From assembly GCA_900095095.1 (NCBI GenBank), contig FMBT01000299.1, positions 434,001-498,000 of the forward strand: 64,000 bases of DNA, in the 5' to 3' direction. This DNA is from Fragilariopsis cylindrus CCMP1102 (Eukaryota > Bacillariophyta > Bacillariophyceae > Bacillariales > Bacillariaceae). Both the position numbers and the translations under genes were made by a program. Of the stretch, positions 58,001-64,000 are shown piece after piece. Under the pieces are notes generated by a model, which was not told the DNA's origin, ran no database searches, and saw nothing but the letters and a program-made list of their open reading frames with translations. Each line of letters opens with the position of its first letter. Within the stretch, counting starts at the first letter, position 1.

Positions 58001-61000
58001 TGAGATGAATTTGTCGAGATCGTTCCCAAAATCACCGATACGACTAATACCGAATTCTCACGTAAAGCCAACACCAACAAAGCTTCCTCCAACACCGCGG
58101 CGAGTGTTGAATCCAAAGAATCCGAATTCACCGGCAAGAAACACGAGAAGTTCTTCGAAAGGGAAAAGCCCTTTATCGGCAGGTTTGTTTGCAGATTTAT
58201 CGGCAGAGGAAACATCAAGCCCAACTAGTGCTACAAATCATAGCGTATTGCCATCTAGCAAATACCATCATCAGTCGTCAACCGCTGATAGTGCTCCATT
58301 TTGTGTTAGGAACATAGAATATGCAATCCAAAATGAAGAAGATCATACTCGAGATCATACTCGGATAATACTCGAGATTCAAGACCACCGATTGGAATTC
58401 TGAGCTGCAAAAAGAGTAAAAATACGCGGCGTTCTGTTGCATTTGGTTCACCGGAAGCAGCTGAATATAATATCGGAAGTCCCTCAGAAAGCTTTACTCC
58501 AATGCCAAGAGGTCGTGCGAAAGCTCTTTTCAGTCTTCCAGAAATAATTAGACGAACTGATGGTAACCAATGGGACTTGAACCACAAAGGAAATGATGTG
58601 GATGATTCGAACAAGATGACTGTCGAACAAATGGATAATTCTCCCGAATTGAGTCCCATCGCAAAGTCAAATACAGATGCATTCCAAGTACCACCCGAAG
58701 AATTGAGTATGATGTCATTGCAGGGGAATTCATGCCATGAGGAAAGAACTGTTGAGCTTGAAGCTGGAATAGAAGATATGTTAGCAAATAACTTGGTGAA
58801 ACTTACGAAAGAAAATGGTTTGCCTGAGTCGAACGCTTCGCTTTCGATATCTCAAGCAGAAGGTAGAGATAATTCGATTGATCTAACTGACGCAGAAAGC
58901 ATTGTATCGATTCATTCGAAATGTGACAAATTCACGGCCGATTTCGTGCTTACGAAGGATGCACAAAAGAAGCTTAATTTTAGTTTTGCACCAGATGTGG
59001 CATCCGAGTGTAGTTCTCATTGTACAGAGGCTGAAGAGGGCAATACAGTTGAGCTTGAGGGTAACATTTTTTCTTTGCTTGAAGCAGCAAATAAAAAGAC
59101 GGCAGTAGAAGACCAAGAGACGAGAGACCAGATGGATATGACAGGAGGCTTAGCTTCTATCACTGCTAATTCAAAGATAATTTGTCGTGGCAAGACAGTG
59201 GAACTTGAGGGAAATATGCTATCCCTTCTTAAAGCTGCTGAAACCAAGGCAACAGGAGAAGACCAAGAAACGAGTGACCAGATGGATACGACAGAAGGCT
59301 CAGTTCCCATTATTCACGGTTTGGAGGTTGAAGAAGGCAAAACAGTCGAGCTGGAAGGTAATATGCTATCCCTCCTTAATGCAGCTGATACCAAGGCAAC
59401 AGTAGACGACCAAGTGACCAGTGAGCAAATTGATATGACGGGAGACTCTGTTTCCTTTATCATGGCCAACTCGCAGAACATTTCGTGTGATGTAGAGACC
59501 GAAGGGGGCAAGACAGTGGAGCTTGAAGGTAATATGTTTTCGTTGCTTGAATCAGCAGCTGAGACCAAGACCACAGAAGAAGGCAAAGGGATTATTTTGG
59601 ACCAAATGGATGTGACAGAAGACTCAGTTTTCATGGCGAATGATTCTATCGTGGGTAGCTCAAAGAATACTACTCAAGATATAAAGGATGAAGAAGGCAA
59701 GACAGTGGAGCTTGAAGGTAATATGTTTTCGTTGCTTGAAGCAGCAGCTGAAAACAAGTCTGAAGAAGAAGGAGAAGAAAAAGAGACAATCGATCAAATG
59801 GACATGACAGCAGATTTGGTATCCGTAGCAGTCAATGGGACGAGAGGAATGGATTCACAAAAGTCTAACCAAATTGATTATTTAGATGAAGTCGATCACA
59901 AGACAACACGTAGATCGAGAAAGTCACTTTCCAGTAGCAGTTTTATACTGAATCAAGTTGACGAAACCCAAATTTCTGTCAGTAATATCATCGCGGAACA
60001 CAAGTCTTTGATATTGGATAAATCTGTGTCATTCTGTGATACAAAAGAGTTCATTGCGAATCTTACTGCAGAATGTGGATCACCTAATGATCATACCGAG
60101 GAACTCCCAATCGTTGATGTTGATTCGTTTACCACCATGCTTTTTAATGGATTGAAGTGCGATGAGATTCAAGGAGATGGACTTTCTGAATGTTTTCTTC
60201 AGTTTGGTAAATCAAATAATAACATTGACATGATTGTTTCCGAAAAATGGGGTCAGTTCATAGAGGCAGTATGCGGTGAAGTTGAGAGAAGAACCGACCT
60301 GGAAGGAACGGCGGCTGCTTCTTTATCAACGCTTGTTGAAGCAGATCCAAAGTTTTACTCTTTATTTCAAAAAAGGTTCCAGTCGAACGAAGTTGGCAGT
60401 TCAATCGAAAAGTTTTGGAATCTTGTAGTTGAGAAAGGGCAAAATTTGGTCGAGAATGAATGGAATTCCTGGTTAGCAATGGTACTTGAGTCATTTCACG
60501 GTCCTCTCAATGATGTACCAAACAATTTTGCTCATGATGCATCAAGACTTGACGAGGCCCTGCAGCATTGCAATATGCTTCAACGTAAAATTTCTTTAGC
60601 TAATGACAGAAAATCTACACGTGCACGAAGAAAGAGCTTCATGAGACATCAGACGGTGGTTACAGATCTCAAGGGAGAGGTCGAAACCATCGAATCTCAG
60701 TTGGCTGAGATGAAGTCTGAGCTAGATAAGATAGAGAGAGAGGAAGCAAACATCTTGAAGTTTAAGACTGACTACCATGAAATGCGTCTGAATGCCGAAG
60801 AGTACAATGATCTTAGGATAGCGGCTGAATCTGCTCAAAAGTCTTCACTATCGCTACGTGGATTACATTCATGGTCTATGGGCACAGTGTCTGGAAAAGA
60901 TTTAGAATTCATTACTCTTGGTTCATGTCCACAAACGCATTTAAAGTTGCTATACGAGGGTAACAAGTCTGACAAGGCACAGACGAGGCTTTCTTCATCG

Positions 61001-61486
61001 AAAGTCGATTCCAATCATGCGAAAACAAAATCACTGTATGTATACCACGGACCTATCTCGGTTTTTCTTGATAGTAGCGTAAAGCGACTAATGCATACGG
61101 TGCAACAACGGAGCTCTTTGGAAGGATCAATTCGAATCGGTGAACATCTACAAAATTATTCTTGGCTTTTAGGACGGTTTGATCTTATTGCGAGGGAGTT
61201 TCAGGTCGTACAACGTCGCTACAATGGCAAGTTACGTCGAACACACAAAGATGTAGATAGATTTTCAGTTATAGTTGAATTTCAGAATGAAACATCGAAA
61301 ATCGTTGTCGACTTTGGGATTGAGCCAATGATGTATCCATCTTTTCCTGTGGAAATTCGTTTGGACCTAATTTCGGGTGAACTGGATCTTGATAAATTAC
61401 GAAAAAATCTTGTAAAGAATGCCAAGCCTGGTTTTGGGAGTATCACTAGAGCGTGTGACATTGTTCAATCAATCATCAGGGGGTAA
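55093..61486 (+). CDS. KNL1: KNL1/Spc105-like kinetochore scaffold with MELT-like repeats, four frameshifts
   Basis: About 2130 residues once four short frame changes are bridged: near 55727-55738, 55942-55956, 56957-56961 (a lost ga compared with the adjacent repeat copy) and 58361-58364. KNL1 links microtubules, PP1 and the spindle checkpoint at kinetochores. N-terminal Ser/Pro-rich disordered region; duplicated DVADLFGFIT and ETASIGDIDEILNGF repeats (56810-57510); RRSVAFGSPEAAEY near 58430-58470, matching the RVxF rule for PP1 docking. Then about six units pairing TVELEGNMxSLL with MD(M/T/V)T, the latter like the MELT sites phosphorylated by MPS1 to recruit BUB3 (58740-59810). The C-terminus has a coiled coil (60560-60790) and a RWD-like end (LHSWSMGTVSGKDLEF, VDFGIEPMMYPSFPVEIRLD). 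The identification rests on this architecture. Confidence 0.75.
59038..59810 (+). repeat. Degenerate TVELEGN...MDxT repeat array
   Basis: Five clear units within KNL1, with TVELEGN text starting near 59044, 59197, 59344, 59515 and 59704, each followed 20-40 residues later by MDMT, MDTT, IDMT, MDVT or MDMT. A sixth, weaker unit (TVELEAG) lies near 58750. Spacing is 147-189 bp; copies are diverged, so older than the 168-bp array at 25271. Confidence 0.85.
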
Positions 61487-61949
61487 ATTATAACTATAAC
61501 ATTATTGTATAAGAACATTATTAAATTTACTATTATTCTATATCGTGAATTATTTATTGAGGCTGTTCATTGTGAAACAACGAATTCTTCGTTTTTTAGT
61601 CAATTTATTTTTATGTATACAGTATTGCATTTTGATCTGTTTCAAATACAATGAAATACGAAATGGTGAAAACTTTACTATAGTAAATTAGATTATTCAG
61701 TCATTATTTGATATTACTAGTAAAATTAGCACACTTATCATGCATTAAGTTACAACATTAGAAGACATACCAAACCATACCATACCACACCACACAAAAC
61801 ACCGATATAAGCCAAATGATATTAAAGTATATATTGTTTATATCGTCCCCGGGTAAATTTAATTTAATTTAATCTAATTTAATCATATTATATTATACAA
61901 TGTACAGTAGAAGCGACTAGCTAGAATGAATAATTAATTAATTTTTTTA
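61487..61949. other. Convergent 3' intergenic region
   Basis: About 463 very AT-rich bp between KNL1 (+) and the tetraspan gene (-). A short tttaatttaatttaatc run lies near 61855-61885 and a TACAGTAG word near 61905. No gene is seen. Confidence 0.3.
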
Positions 61950-63161
61950 TTAGGATATTTCATTCGGTGCTGTAGGTGAAACGAATCCAGCAGGTCTATT
62001 ATTATTTCTCGGTCGATGACCACCACGACCAACAACATCAAATCTTTCTCCTATATATCCATCATATCCCACAGCGTTATGATTGTTTTGGTGATCTCCT
62101 CCTATATATCCATCATATCCTGTTGGATGTGAATTAACATTAAAAGTATGACCGACATTCGTCGTTGAGGTTTTATTCCTATTAGTTGATGTCATCATAA
62201 TATTATTAATATCATCTCTTTCATCGATAGCATGTTCATCAATTAGTTCAGTTGCGTATGTTAATATTAATGCAGCAAAGCCGGCATATAATACTGTTAA
62301 TACCATACACATATATGAAAATGCCATTGATTTATTTTCTCTTTGTCCGTAATATTGATTATTTGCATTATTGCCACCGCCATTACCGCCACCATTTTCA
62401 TCCCCTTGACTATCTCGAATCTTTTGTGTACAATTTATTTGTTTATGAAGGAAAAGAAGAAGAAGGAAAAGAAAGGATTGAGAAAAATAATAATAATAAT
62501 ACAATATAATAAAATACCTAGTACTTATTATTGTTTGTTGCCAGTTATTTATTACATTGTATTAGATTTATAATATTCAATATTGAATTTTCTTACTACA
62601 GCACTGAGCACTTACCTCAAATTCACCAAATAATACTGAACAAACTAATGTTAAATTAGCAAACATAAGTAATGCACCAATAAATGAACCTATTCCCAAT
62701 GGTGTTGTTCTATGTACCGAACTACTACAACATGTATAGTATAATCCTGTTGGACTTTGCCATCCTAATATAACTGTACCAAAAACACTTAATAGTGCTG
62801 CTAATACACCTGTCCATAATGCTGAAAATGCTAATGCACGTGATGTAACAGCAACTTCTGGATAATCATAATAATATGAATTATTCTCACCATCTTGTTG
62901 TTCGTCTTGACTACCATCTTTATCATTATTATTGTTATTATTATTGTAATTGTTATAATATTGATTGTTACCATCACCACCACCGTCAGCATTATAATTC
63001 TTTGCACTACTTAATGCGAATATGAATGCTGTTAAAAATGAAATTGCTGTTAGTATTGTCATTAGTGACCATAATGATGCTAATAATCCTCTTTTTGAAT
63101 TTAAATAGCCCCCACCTCCGCCTCCACCACTACGGGCGTATTCGTTGTATCCATCTGTCAT
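61950..63161 (-). CDS. Four-span membrane protein of unknown function
   Basis: Exon 1 is 62616-63161 and exon 2 is 61950-62420; the intron 62421-62615 (195 bp, phase 0) joins FGEFE to IRDSQGDE. The total is 338 residues. Four hydrophobic segments are seen: LLASLWSLMTILTAISFLTA (about 25-50), ALAFSALWTGVLAALLSVFG (about 110-130), IGSFIGALLMFANLTLVCSV (about 155-175) and MAFSYMCMVLTVLYAGFAAL in exon 2. The loop between segments 1 and 2 is Asn/Tyr/Asp-rich; a Cys pair (YTCCSSS) lies between 2 and 3. The C-terminal tail carries two GYDGYIG repeats and Asn/Gly-rich text. MARVEL- or claudin-like topology is possible, but I do not recognise the family. Confidence 0.7.
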
Positions 63162-63771
63162 TATTTTCTTACTTTCTTCTTTTTCTGTAGTATTTAGTGT
63201 TTTGTTTCTTATTTATTTCTGACGATGAATGTGAGTCGAGTCAATGCGATTAGTAACGTTGTATCGTTACTGTTTGTATTTTAAATTCATTCTCTAAACT
63301 CTTTGTCGCCGTTCACATACAGTACAGCCAACAACATTAAACATGAAAAAAATCAATTAACAAAAATTAACAAACGTCGGATTGAAAAATGTTTGAACGA
63401 ACGGGCACAGGGCTGTAGCGCTTGGAAAGCCCTTAAGTAATTATGCGACGAGCACGTCGCAAAATACCGTATCTAGTAAATTTTACAATGATATAAAAAT
63501 TATAAACTTCTTGCTGTACCGGTACTGTAACAAAACGATCCACTCATCGTATGAGACACGAACAACGCATTCAAAATTGTTGGAGATAAATTGAAAGAAA
63601 GGTTGAAAGAGTCGTTGAAACCGCAATCAGACTACAAGCAACACACATATTACTTAAATCTGATTGCTTTCAGTCTTATTTGTTCTCGACCGCACCAATA
63701 TAAACAATAAGCTCGTACCGAAAAAGGTCGTACCGTACAGTAGCTTTGTTAAAACAAAAAATCCTACAATC
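63162..63771. other. Divergent intergenic region
   Basis: About 610 bp between the tetraspan gene (-) and the partial plastid-targeted gene (+). TACAGTACAG lies at 63318-63327 and CCGTACAGTAG near 63733. No other feature is seen. Confidence 0.3.
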
Positions 63772-64000
63772 ATGAGGTTTTCAATCGCTCTACTATTACT
63801 ACTTGCAACATCCGTAAGGGAGGAAATACAACATGTCGATGGATTTTCTATTTCTTCTTCTACCAGCATTGATTTCAGAAGAAGAAACCGTTCAGTACAC
63901 CAGCTGAGAAGTAGTAGTGATGTTGATAATGAAGTAGTTGCTATCGACGATGATGCGGATGATTGCGGTTGCGGTGACACTACTGGTGACCGTACTACTA
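63772..64000 (+). CDS. Start of a plastid-targeted protein, cut by the window edge
   Basis: The ATG at 63772 opens 76 codons to the edge. A signal peptide (MRFSIALLLLLATSV) is followed by VDG-FSISSS, with Phe at the probable cleavage site, then an Arg/Ser-rich stretch (DFRRRNRSVHQLRSSS). This is the bipartite leader of diatom plastid proteins made in the nucleus. The part that should identify the mature protein is outside the window; what is left is Asp-rich with a CGCG motif. Confidence 0.65.
   Translation, partial: MRFSIALLLLLATSVREEIQHVDGFSISSSTSIDFRRRNRSVHQLRSSSDVDNEVVAIDDDADDCGCGDTTGDRTT

Noticed and set aside
55727-58364. Programmed ribosomal frameshifting in KNL1
   Set aside because: Four shifts of differing direction, one a visible loss of ga against a neighbouring repeat, and similar breaks in unrelated genes make a programmed mechanism unlikely.

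Overview
The window looks like nuclear DNA of a diatom, probably pennate. Four things point that way. Spliceosomal GT-AG introns are short (88-216 bp). Several presequences are of the heterokont plastid type, a signal peptide followed by Phe at the likely cleavage site (9418-10963, 29325-31030, 63772 onward). One Cys-rich module (CxxCPQGHGxxWCNGDCxW at about 27240-27350) is of a kind I associate with diatom surface and secretory proteins. The gene set is typical of a eukaryote (eRF3, SGT1, DHX37, TAF2, KNL1, SIL1). No operons, CRISPR arrays, rRNA or tRNA genes were recognised. I do not name a species.

Layout, left to right: a Ser/Arg-rich protein running off the left edge (-); a peroxisomal SDR with a C-terminal SRL signal (+); an unrecognised 820-residue acidic protein (-); a ubiquitin-like protein with acidic SIM-like tail (+); SGT1 (+); a WW-domain PP2C with a plastid-type leader (-); a PH / coiled-coil / PDZ-like protein (-); eRF3 (+) convergent with an eEF3-type HEAT protein lacking ABC cassettes (-); a GT32-like glycosyltransferase (-); a 1500-residue secretory protein joining a DUF273 glycosyltransferase-like domain to a second glycosyltransferase-like domain through silaffin-like, Pro/Ser and poly-Thr linkers (+); a phosphate-carrier-like protein with a plastid-type leader (+); DHX37/Dhr1 (-); the 3' end of a Copia-type retroelement; a membrane-anchored proteasome-alpha-like protein (-); a GT7-GT31 protein with the domain order of chondroitin synthase reversed (+); a GMC oxidoreductase (+); TAF2 (-); SIL1 (+); a DGQHR-domain protein with a mitochondrial-type leader (-); a very large KNL1/Spc105 kinetochore scaffold with MELT-like repeats (+); a tetraspan membrane protein (-); and the start of a plastid-targeted protein (+).

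Three glycosyltransferase genes lie within 20 kb (21657-41171) and could all serve secretory or cell-wall glycan synthesis; that is inference. The most unusual genes are the double glycosyltransferase at 23867-28369, the GT7-GT31 protein and the kinetochore scaffold.

A caution for any reader: at least seven genes contain one or more small frameshifts where the next frame continues the same protein without a gap, several of them in homopolymer runs. Because essential single-copy genes (TAF2, KNL1, SIL1) are hit, base-level assembly errors are likelier than mass gene decay, but only reads or RNA can decide. Gene ends and exon boundaries given here were derived by joining conserved reading frames by eye.
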